This document shows positions 1-6,217 of a stretch of 7,697 nucleotides of DNA, piece after piece. Location of the stretch: NCBI GenBank assembly GCA_964472195.1, contig CAYYJH010000110.1, positions 1 to 7,697 on the forward strand, read 5' to 3'. A model generated the notes under the pieces. That model was not told the origin of the DNA. It saw only the letters and a program-made list of their open reading frames with translations, and did not search any database. This DNA comes from BS750m-G4 sp964472195 (GTDB lineage Bacteria; Bacteroidota; Ignavibacteria; Tepidaquicellales; Tepidaquicellaceae). The first letter of the stretch is position 1, and every line of letters starts with the position of its first letter. The translations under genes and the position numbers were made by a program.

Positions 1-712
1 AGAAAAAATTGTTACGCTCAAAGACAGAAAAATGGTTTGTGCAGATACCATTGGAATGTGGTTCGATTATTCAAGTATAGATTATGATTTTGAACCCGGA
101 CAGTATACGCAGATTACTCTTTTAGAACCTATCTACAATGATAAAGAAGGAAATTCAAGATTGTTTTCAATTGCGAGTTCTCCAAAGAATAAACAATCCT
201 TAATGTTTGCAACACGTGCACTCGATTCCGCTTTCAATAAGAATATTTTAGAAATGCCTTTGGGAGCAAAAGCTCAATTGGGAGACCCCGGTGGTAATAC
301 ACCTTTGCATAAAGATTCATCAATACCTGCTGTATTCCTGATTGGTGGTATTGGTATAACACCAATAAGATGCATTGTCGAATACGTCACTGATGAAAAA
401 CTACCATACGAAATGCAGTTGTTTTATTCTTGCCGTAAAGTATCAAGTGCTGCATTCCTTGGGGAATTTGAAAGTTGGGCAGAAAAAAATCCTAACTTCA
501 ATCTTTTCCCGACAATTGATGATACGAGTGACAAAACCTGGAAGTACGATTACGGACATATTGATGAAGATATGATTATAAAACATATAAAGGATATTAG
601 CAAACCCATTTATTATGTTGTAGGTCCTCCGAAAATGGTTGATGTTATGCTCAGAATTCTTTCTGGGTTAGGGGTTGATAAAAACAATATCAGGTTTGAA
701 AAATTTGGATAA
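1..712 (+). CDS. FAD/NAD(P)H-binding oxidoreductase of the ferredoxin-NADP reductase family, 5' end outside the window
   Basis: The reading frame is open from base 2, and about 236 residues are visible. The first in-frame ATG, at 32, is probably not the start: the codons before it (EKIVTLKDRK) read as the first strand of the FAD-binding barrel, so perhaps ten residues lie outside. Counting from the ATG at 32, EPGQY (21-25) precedes the flavin motif RLFSIASS (43-50, the family's RxYSxxS). FLIGGIGITP (102-111) is the nucleotide-binding glycine motif, FYSCRK (131-136) is the next strand, and VVGPPKM (196-202) corresponds to the usual CGPxxM with Cys replaced by Val. The protein ends at FEKFG, as stand-alone reductase modules do, with no 2Fe-2S domain attached. 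Such proteins pass electrons between NAD(P)H and a ferredoxin, haem or oxygenase partner in the cytoplasm. The partner is not visible, so the specific role is unknown. Confidence 0.88.
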   Translation, partial: EKIVTLKDRKMVCADTIGMWFDYSSIDYDFEPGQYTQITLLEPIYNDKEGNSRLFSIASSPKNKQSLMFATRALDSAFNKNILEMPLGAKAQLGDPGGNTPLHKDSSIPAVFLIGGIGITPIRCIVEYVTDEKLPYEMQLFYSCRKVSSAAFLGEFESWAEKNPNFNLFPTIDDTSDKTWKYDYGHIDEDMIIKHIKDISKPIYYVVGPPKMVDVMLRILSGLGVDKNNIRFEKFG

Positions 713-838
713 ATGGATTCCGTATCAAGATCTAATAATAAAAAAGATTCAGTTTTTTCATTTAAAACTTAGATAAGTTGAAGTATATTTATTACAAAAT
801 ATTTAAAACCAACCAATAATAAATTAAAAATTATCTTT
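713..838. other. AT-rich intergenic gap with a 14-base dyad
   Basis: This stretch between the oxidoreductase and the lipoprotein gene is very AT-rich. It contains one short perfect dyad, AACTTAGATAAGTT at 766-779 (6-base arms, 2-base centre), which could be an operator but is near what chance would give in such DNA. An A6/T6 pairing at 740-758 has no GC in its stem, so I do not call it a terminator. No Shine-Dalgarno sequence is visible before the ATG at 839. Confidence 0.4.
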
Positions 839-1219
839 ATGAAAACGCCACAACAAGTTGTTAGTAGAATTTTAGTTATTCTTTTCGTGTTATTTATAAT
901 CGGCTGCCAGGCAGGTCAGGAATTAAAAGAAGGAACGTACACATCTTCAAGTACATCTGAAGACTTGAGTATTAAATTGTACAATGGTGACCAATATACT
1001 GTTTACAGGGAGGGTGAAATCGTTGTTGAAGGAGTCTATGTAATTAAAAACAACAGACTTTATATCACAGATAAAAAAGGTCCATATGCCTGCCCGGATA
1101 ATCCGAGTGCAACATACAGATGGATTATTAATGATAAAGATGTTACTCTCATAGCTGTAACGGATGAATGCAGTGGAAGAAAGGATGCTTTAACTTCCCA
1201 AACTTTTATAATGGAATAA
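839..1219 (+). CDS. Small lipoprotein with a lipocalin-like C-terminal motif
   Basis: The 126-residue product begins with a lipoprotein signal peptide: a short basic start, a hydrophobic core (about residues 11-21) and the lipobox IIGC with Cys23 as the lipidated residue. The mature protein is therefore probably anchored in a membrane facing the periplasm. The rest alternates short polar and hydrophobic stretches, suggesting a small beta-barrel or sandwich (EGTYT at 31-35, VEGVYVIKNNRLYIT at 63-77). From residue 83 there is a recognisable pattern, YACP...ATYRW...TLIAVTDECSGR, with Cys85 and Cys111 well placed for a disulphide. I recall this TYRW...DxCxxR pattern from small lipocalin-like hypothetical proteins, but I cannot name a family or ligand. 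The gene ends 12 bases before the DinB-like gene, so the two are probably co-transcribed. The start was chosen because the signal peptide begins there; no Shine-Dalgarno is visible. Confidence 0.8.
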   Translation: MKTPQQVVSRILVILFVLFIIGCQAGQELKEGTYTSSSTSEDLSIKLYNGDQYTVYREGEIVVEGVYVIKNNRLYITDKKGPYACPDNPSATYRWIINDKDVTLIAVTDECSGRKDALTSQTFIME

Positions 1220-1231
1220 ATATAAGTACGT

Positions 1232-1696
1232 ATGGAGAAAATACTTAGAGAACATTTAATAAAGCTATTACAGGGTCACGGAGCACACATGAATTATAAG
1301 GAAGCCTTGTCAGGATTTCCGAAAGAATTCAGAATTTCAAAAATCCCAAAATTCTCTAACACACCATGGAAACTATTAGAGCACATGCGTATTGCTCAAT
1401 GGGATATTTATCAGTTTTGCATAAACCCGGAGCACGTGTCTCCAAATTTCCCGGATGGCTACTGGTCTAAGTATGAAACTCCTCCAAATGAAAATGCCTG
1501 GGATAACTCTGTCAATTCTTTTTTTGACGATTTGCAAAAAATGCAGGACCTTGTAATTGATAATTCAACAAATCTCTTTAGACCCATTACGCATGGAACC
1601 GGGCAAACAATCCTTCGCGAAGCATTGCTTGTCGCAGACCATAATGCTTATCACCTTGGGCAGTTAATCGTAATGCAGCGATATCTGGAGAAGTGA
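1232..1696 (+). CDS. DinB-like (DinB_2/YfiT-type) four-helix-bundle protein
   Basis: The 154-residue product has the length and pattern of the DinB superfamily, cytoplasmic helical bundles that bind a divalent metal through three histidines. These are visible: His51 in LLEHMRIAQWD (helix 2), and His137 and His141 in ADHNAYHLGQL (the last helix), which is the family's most recognisable motif. A tryptophan-rich loop (YWSKYETPPNENAW) and the FFDDLQKMQD helix lie between them. Members include thiol-S-transferases using bacillithiol or mycothiol, DNA-damage-inducible proteins, and many of unknown role, so no substrate can be assigned. The gene starts 12 bases after the lipoprotein gene, pointing to one transcript. 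The first ATG with a sensible N-terminal helix was used. No Shine-Dalgarno is visible. Confidence 0.85.
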   Translation: MEKILREHLIKLLQGHGAHMNYKEALSGFPKEFRISKIPKFSNTPWKLLEHMRIAQWDIYQFCINPEHVSPNFPDGYWSKYETPPNENAWDNSVNSFFDDLQKMQDLVIDNSTNLFRPITHGTGQTILREALLVADHNAYHLGQLIVMQRYLEK

Positions 1697-1867
1697 ACTA
1701 ATTTATGTTTGTAATGCTTACACGATCTTTTCTGTGTTATGCTTTTTAACTTTTTGTATGTAATTATACTCCATCGGATGATTTTGGTTTTAACATTCTT
1801 TAATATTTTTGTATTTTGTTTTATCATTTCTACAAAATTTAGATAACAAAAACACAAGGAGCTATTA
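1697..1867. other. AT-rich leader region upstream of the thiolase gene
   Basis: No gene is supported here. The gap separates the DinB-like gene from the thiolase and should hold the promoter of the thiolase/fusion pair. TATTTTTG at 1804-1811 matches the Bacteroidota-type -7 element TAnnTTTG, with TTTTG at 1782-1786 upstream at a slightly short spacing. In DNA this T-rich such a match is weak evidence. I see no convincing terminator for the preceding gene. Confidence 0.3.
1856..1861 (+). promoter_or_regulatory. Shine-Dalgarno sequence of the thiolase gene
   Basis: AAGGAG ends six bases before the ATG at 1868. It decides that start over the in-frame ATG at 1883, which would be 21 bases away. 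Confidence 0.75.
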
Positions 1868-3073
1868 ATGGGAGAAAAAATAATGTTCCCAAAAGCAAGA
1901 ATACCTTACGGCACGTGGGGGAGCAGTTATTTTCCTGCATGGCAAACATCTGCTCTTGCAGAGGTTAACATCGGGCAGTTTGCTGGTGAGGCTATGAATA
2001 AGATACTTGGAATGAGAAATGTTCCAAAGAGCGACCTCGAATATCTCGTAATTGGATCGACTATCCCATGGCACTGGAAGTTCTGGAATGCACCTCTTGT
2101 TGCAAGCTGCCTTGGACAGCGTGTCCCCGGTTTTCATATGGAACAAGCGTGTGCAACAGGATTACAGACTATTATTCATGCGGCCGCCGAGATAGAGAGT
2201 GGTTCTTACGGTGTTGTTGGTGTCCTTACATTTGACCGCACGAGTGATTCACCTGTTGGTGTTTTCCCTGAGCGTAGAGCGTATCGCCGAACTGAAACAC
2301 TCTCAGATGTTTGGGATAACTTCGGGTTTGATCCAGCTACAGGTAATGCTATGCTCGCTACTGCCGGTTTAGCAGCAAGAAAACATAAAATTGATCGGAT
2401 GGAAGTTGATGATCTTACATTCTACCGGTATAAGCAGTATTTTGAAACAAAAGATTCGGGTTTTTTTAAAAATATACTCGTACCTCTTGAAGTATTAAAC
2501 ATACAGGGTCGTCCTCTTGGGATAATTGATGATGATACAGGTGTACGTCCGATTACTCTTGCAGGATTAAGGGGAATGTACGAGCTTGATACTTGCATTA
2601 CCCCTGGCACCCAAACGCACGCTTCTGATGGAATGGCAACACTACTAGTAACCAGCGTTGAGAAAGCACGTGATCTTAGTACTCGTCCCGAAATTGATAT
2701 ACAATTTGTCGGAAAGGTTGAAGTCAGGGCTTTACCCAGTCTCATGCCCGAATCTCCCGTGCTTGCTATACAGAAACTTCTCAAGCAAACTTGCTTAACT
2801 ATGGATGATATTGCGGTAGTTAAAAATCATAATCCATTTGCTGTTAACGACGCGATTTTTGCTAAAGTATTAAATTATGACTGGCATAAAATGAATACAA
2901 CCGGCTGTTCACTCGTTTGGGGCCATCCCCAAGGACCAACACTTACACGAATCACAATTGAATCTATCGAAGAAGCTGTTAAACTTGGCGGAGGTTATGT
3001 ATTAATTTTCGGGTGCGCTGCGGGTGACGTTGGCATTGCTGCTATTTTAAAAGTAACTGAAGGAGGAAGATAG
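1868..3073 (+). CDS. Divergent thiolase-superfamily enzyme (acetyl-CoA acetyltransferase-like)
   Basis: At 401 residues this has normal thiolase length. The nucleophile is Cys95 in EQACATGLQT, matching the family's CxSGLxA motif. Near the C-terminus, NTTGCSLVWGHPQGP (343-357) carries the GHP motif with catalytic His353, and FGCAAGDVG (381-389) supplies the second catalytic cysteine, Cys383. The motif that reads NEAF in classical thiolases is HNPF here (321-324), so His321 takes the place of the Asn, as in SCP2-type thiolases (HDxF). Thiolases cleave 3-ketoacyl-CoA with CoA, or condense two acyl-CoAs, in the cytoplasm; all three catalytic residues are present, so activity is expected. Much of the remaining sequence is unlike textbook thiolases, for example PWHWKFWNAP at 67-76, so the substrate is open. 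The following gene encodes the two preceding beta-oxidation steps and is probably translationally coupled: its Shine-Dalgarno lies inside this gene's last codons. Confidence 0.88.
   Translation: MGEKIMFPKARIPYGTWGSSYFPAWQTSALAEVNIGQFAGEAMNKILGMRNVPKSDLEYLVIGSTIPWHWKFWNAPLVASCLGQRVPGFHMEQACATGLQTIIHAAAEIESGSYGVVGVLTFDRTSDSPVGVFPERRAYRRTETLSDVWDNFGFDPATGNAMLATAGLAARKHKIDRMEVDDLTFYRYKQYFETKDSGFFKNILVPLEVLNIQGRPLGIIDDDTGVRPITLAGLRGMYELDTCITPGTQTHASDGMATLLVTSVEKARDLSTRPEIDIQFVGKVEVRALPSLMPESPVLAIQKLLKQTCLTMDDIAVVKNHNPFAVNDAIFAKVLNYDWHKMNTTGCSLVWGHPQGPTLTRITIESIEEAVKLGGGYVLIFGCAAGDVGIAAILKVTEGGR
3061..3066 (+). promoter_or_regulatory. Shine-Dalgarno sequence of the fusion gene, inside the thiolase gene
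   Basis: AGGAGG lies in the last codons of the thiolase gene, nine bases before the ATG at 3076. It supports that start over the in-frame ATG at 3085 and suggests translational coupling of the two genes. Confidence 0.8.
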
Positions 3074-3075
3074 AA

Positions 3076-5160
3076 ATGACACAAATGAGACAATCAACTC
3101 TTGAAACTCTCGATTTAGGAACAGTACTGGACATCTTCAAGAACGGAAAGTTGCCCGCGAATACAGGAAGCCTCGTGGATCAGGTATTCGGAAGGTCAGA
3201 TAACCGTGGTTCTCTTGTTATATCCGGAGCAAACGGAATTGTCGGTGCAGGAAAAGCTATGCAATTGGGGTCAAGGCTGGAGCCTTACGGCATACCTGTC
3301 ATTGGCTTAGATTTTCCAAATGCACCCGACGGCATAGGACTCCAGTACCAGGGATTAGTAGGTGCTTTTGGAAAAAAGGAAGCCGACAAGATTATGTCTA
3401 ATATAATTCGTCTGAACTATGATGGAATAAACCTTCCACATGAACTTAAAGATTTAAATCCACGATTTTTATTGGAAGCAATTCCTGAAATTCTCAAAAT
3501 TAAAACAGCTCACTATGAACTATTCAGTAAAAATTTCCCGGGTATAGAAATACGCTCTGTGACATCTGGATTCCCAAGCTCCGAACTCGGTGTTGGAATC
3601 GCACATCCAGCATTTCCACATGAGATAAACAAAATATGGGAGATAGTAGAAACCAAGCCATCCTCAATTACACAGCTTTTCTGGTCATTGGGAATGATTC
3701 CTATACCAGTAAGCGATAACTGGTCATTTGTTCTGGATGTATTGTTTTGCGGAATCACACTTGCGGGGCTTAGATACCATCATGTAAGAAATATGCCATA
3801 CTGGAAGATCGATAAGTATATCAGAAAAACTGTAGGACCAAATCCGTTCAGAGCACATGATATAATTGGTGCAGCTGGAGCTAACTTTTTAACATGGTCT
3901 TGCCTCCATCATCTAGGAAAGAATTACGGTGATTTATTCGTCCCAACCACGGAGCTTGTTGAACATAAAGATAGCGGACAAGATTGGTATCCGCTAAACC
4001 ACTTCAGACCTGTGGTCAATTGGAGTTTGAACAATCAGGAAATCGATGAGTTTTCAAACTGGATTCGTGGAGCACTTTTCCAGATGACAAGTCTGCTTCT
4101 TTATGAAAAAAGAAGTCACCTTTCTTTAATAAATGCAATTGGTGAACTTTGTGCACAATTCCGTAACGGGATTCTTGCTAATATTCGCAGTGCCGGATCT
4201 GATAGAGCAATTAAAATTGTTGAAGCATACCACAAACTACATCCTGAAGCAGCAGGCTCTTGCTGGTATCCTGATGTTTTTAAAAATATGGATGAACCCG
4301 GATGGCAGCAGCTATACGTTAATGCCGAACATGATGGAACTGTCGGCGTAATTTCCATAAGCCGCGAAAGTTACAACAGCGATGTTGACAGTGAACTTAA
4401 TCGGGCTATCGATTGGTTGAAAGCAGAGGGAATCGATAATGTTATAGTAACAGGTGATTTTCATCTTTCGACACAGATGGTAGGAGCAGATACAAACGAG
4501 TTCTTCCCCGCTCTTGAAAAAGCTGAAGAAGGATTTAGAATAGCAAGTACATGGTCGAAGACTGCTCGCAGACTAAACGATGAATTTAAAATCTCGGTAG
4601 GTTGTATAAACGGTAAACGCTGCATGGGTGGCTTTTTGGAACTTCTAATGCATTGCCATTATCTTATTTCCTTTGATGATGCAAAACTTGGTATGCCTGA
4701 AGTGACACTACCTGTAGTGCCAGGAATGGAGGGTTGCCATTGGTCATTCAGAAAAGCAAAAAAGGATGACTGGGGTAAGCTTCTAAAATTGCTATTAGAA
4801 GGGAACCAGGTGAACGCAAAAAATACAGTGGGCTGGCTTGTTGATTATGCAGGTTCTCTGGAAGACACAATTCAAACTGCCTGGAAGATTGCAATGGGTA
4901 CAGACCATGGTTTAACAAAACGTGAAGTTAAAGAAAATGCATTAGGGGAAATATCTACAGAAGCACGTTTATCAGAGCCTGATAATCTTGTTGTAGAAGA
5001 AGCGAGAAAAGCTATTATGGACACTATCAAAGATTCCTGCGGAACTGATTTACAAAACGCTTTGAAGATACAGGCACAGCACTCGGCTGACTTCATGACT
5101 TCTGAAGCCTGTAAAAAAGGAAGCATCGGTGCTGAGTACAAACGTTTGATTGCCGTTTAA
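3076..5160 (+). CDS. Bifunctional 3-hydroxyacyl-CoA dehydrogenase / enoyl-CoA hydratase, dehydrogenase domain first
   Basis: The 694 residues hold two enzyme domains. The N-terminal half is a 3-hydroxyacyl-CoA dehydrogenase: a Rossmann motif GANGIVGAGKA (51-61), then VIGLDF (75-80) with Asp79 placed to select NAD. His177 and Glu189 form the catalytic dyad with the 12-residue spacing of the classical enzyme, and VGPNPFRAHDIIG (253-265) matches the C-terminal-domain motif GPFxLxDxxG. A helical stretch (about 320-405) probably completes the dehydrogenase. The C-terminal part (about 415-694) is a crotonase: VGAD (469-472) and GG (518-519) supply the oxyanion hole, and Glu522 and Glu542 are the catalytic glutamates with the classical spacing of 20. 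Predicted role: hydrate enoyl-CoA and oxidise the 3-hydroxyacyl-CoA for the adjacent thiolase. The domain order is opposite to FadB/FadJ and resembles archaeal fusions. Divergences: an extra residue in the glycine motif, and Asp221 where the classical enzyme has Asn. Confidence 0.88.
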   Translation: MTQMRQSTLETLDLGTVLDIFKNGKLPANTGSLVDQVFGRSDNRGSLVISGANGIVGAGKAMQLGSRLEPYGIPVIGLDFPNAPDGIGLQYQGLVGAFGKKEADKIMSNIIRLNYDGINLPHELKDLNPRFLLEAIPEILKIKTAHYELFSKNFPGIEIRSVTSGFPSSELGVGIAHPAFPHEINKIWEIVETKPSSITQLFWSLGMIPIPVSDNWSFVLDVLFCGITLAGLRYHHVRNMPYWKIDKYIRKTVGPNPFRAHDIIGAAGANFLTWSCLHHLGKNYGDLFVPTTELVEHKDSGQDWYPLNHFRPVVNWSLNNQEIDEFSNWIRGALFQMTSLLLYEKRSHLSLINAIGELCAQFRNGILANIRSAGSDRAIKIVEAYHKLHPEAAGSCWYPDVFKNMDEPGWQQLYVNAEHDGTVGVISISRESYNSDVDSELNRAIDWLKAEGIDNVIVTGDFHLSTQMVGADTNEFFPALEKAEEGFRIASTWSKTARRLNDEFKISVGCINGKRCMGGFLELLMHCHYLISFDDAKLGMPEVTLPVVPGMEGCHWSFRKAKKDDWGKLLKLLLEGNQVNAKNTVGWLVDYAGSLEDTIQTAWKIAMGTDHGLTKREVKENALGEISTEARLSEPDNLVVEEARKAIMDTIKDSCGTDLQNALKIQAQHSADFMTSEACKKGSIGAEYKRLIAV

Positions 5161-5396
5161 GAGTGTTGTATTAGATGTTTTTTTAGCTGTACTAAAGTTA
5201 ATTATTTGCAACACAGCAGGCGTTTTATCAATTATGCTGTTTGCTTTCTTATTTTCTCTAATATATAGTATTTTAATCTCCCCTCTTTAAAAACTTTGTA
5301 TTATTGTTTTCATTATGTTAATCTAAATCAATTTCTATATAATTATATAATTTTTAATTTATTGACAGAGATATCTAACATTAAAGAAAAACATAT
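5161..5396. other. Intergenic gap downstream of the fusion gene
   Basis: This AT-rich stretch holds the candidate terminator at 5208-5257. It also has a 14-base AT-only palindrome TATATAATTATATA at 5336-5349, which contains one of two overlapping TATAAT-like sequences (5338-5343 and 5346-5351). No well-spaced -35 element accompanies either, so a promoter is possible but not shown. I see no gene here. Confidence 0.4.
5208..5257 (+). terminator. Candidate rho-independent terminator after the thiolase/fusion pair
   Basis: GCAA (5208-5211) plus ACAGCA (5213-5218) can pair with TGCTGT plus TTGC (5235-5244). This gives a ten-pair stem with one bulged C at 5212 and a 16-base loop, followed by the T-rich run TTTCTTATTTTCT. 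It starts 47 bases after the fusion gene's stop codon, a sensible place for the transcript to end. The long loop and interrupted T-run make it moderate rather than strong. Confidence 0.42.
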
Positions 5397-6137
5397 TTGG
5401 AATACAGAGAATATAGAGATAAAATTAAGAGACCTCCAATCAAGAGCAATGGAATTCTTTCCGACATCAACTATTTTTTCCTGAATAAACCCGAAATACA
5501 GACCTTAGTAAAATTCAATTTGGAAACCGAAAGACAAAGTTACAGCGAAAGAATAATGCAGCGTATTGGAATTGATATAAACAGGTACGCCATTCTGAAC
5601 ATGCACAAGATCGGGATCGAAGCCCCGGTGAGATATGTCTTTGATGAATTACTAAAATGGAACGGCGACTCAACTTGTTGGCCCAATCATATTGCAAGGG
5701 TTCATTTGAAAGAGGGTCTTCTTGAAAATATACAGATTTGTATGTTTGGTTGTACTAAATATCCTTTGGGGCTTAAGAAAGGGTTTTTCGGTATGAACTT
5801 TATACCTTTGTTTGACTTAAATTCTGTAAGGTTTCAGAAAACACCTGACCCAATTGATTTTGACAATGCAAGGTATCTTTTATTTGAGAGCAGCGGTGGT
5901 TATCCTATTGGGATATTCTCTGTTTATGTACGCTCACCCATAGCCAAACAAAACGAAAAAGAGCACGCTCAATTATTTTTTTTAGTGGGATTTAATTTCT
6001 ATGGGAAAGAAGAATGGTCAAAAAAGAAATTTATAAATAAATTATGGGAATCTGTACATGATAGAGTAACCGCCAATGTTTTAAACAGATTCAAGCAGCT
6101 TTGTGAGTGGAGGTTCGAAAAAATTCAAGAAGGATAG
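5397..6137 (+). CDS. Protein of unknown function, possibly SRPBCC/START-like fold
   Basis: I do not recognise this 246-residue protein. The frame opens after a stop at 5382, and the only early start is TTG at 5397, with a weak purine stretch upstream; the first ATG is residue 54 (5556). The most ordered part begins near residue 64: a strand (YAILNMHKIGIEAP, 64-77), a helix (VRYVFDELLKW, 78-88), several probable strands (for example GFFGMNFIPLF, 129-139, and AQLFFLVGFNFYG, 191-203), and a long closing amphipathic helix (about 206-243). That strand-helix-strands-long-helix order is what SRPBCC/START ligand-binding domains show, so this is a guess from pattern, not from motifs. No signal peptide or clear membrane segment is seen, so it is probably cytoplasmic. 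It lies beyond the candidate terminator of the thiolase/fusion pair and is probably a separate transcript. Confidence 0.62.
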   Translation: MEYREYRDKIKRPPIKSNGILSDINYFFLNKPEIQTLVKFNLETERQSYSERIMQRIGIDINRYAILNMHKIGIEAPVRYVFDELLKWNGDSTCWPNHIARVHLKEGLLENIQICMFGCTKYPLGLKKGFFGMNFIPLFDLNSVRFQKTPDPIDFDNARYLLFESSGGYPIGIFSVYVRSPIAKQNEKEHAQLFFLVGFNFYGKEEWSKKKFINKLWESVHDRVTANVLNRFKQLCEWRFEKIQEG

Positions 6138-6217
6138 ATTTGTATTTGCTTTTTAATATGTTTTATATCACAATAAATTATATCGTAGTCTTTAATATAA
6201 ACTGATAAATTTACATC

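Noticed and set aside
375..575. Open frame of 66 codons inside the oxidoreductase gene
   Set aside because: It overlaps a well-supported flavin reductase frame on the same strand and shows no domain.
740..758. A6/T6 hairpin after the oxidoreductase gene
   Set aside because: The stem has only A-T pairs and no separate T-run follows, so it does not qualify as a terminator.
1751..1763. TTTTGTATGT shared between the thiolase leader and the repeat near 7549
   Set aside because: A ten-base AT-rich match is expected by chance, and the thiolase leader lacks the paired arms seen near 7539-7584.
1651..1857. Open frame of 68 codons on the - strand between the DinB-like and thiolase genes
   Set aside because: It overlaps the end of the DinB-like gene, is Lys/Ile-rich as AT-rich noise would be, and has no motif or good start signal.
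2422..2784. Open frame of 120 codons on the - strand inside the thiolase gene
   Set aside because: It lies wholly within a gene with clear thiolase motifs, and its translation is Ser/Arg/Thr-rich with no recognisable domain.
5362..5367. TTGACA, the perfect sigma-70 -35 sequence
   Set aside because: No -10-like sequence lies 16-18 bases downstream, and the TATAAT-like sequences nearby are upstream of it.
5296..5484. Open frame of 62 codons starting with TTG upstream of the unknown protein
   Set aside because: Low-complexity AT-rich translation with no start signal and overlap with the following gene. Kept only as part of the frameshift question.
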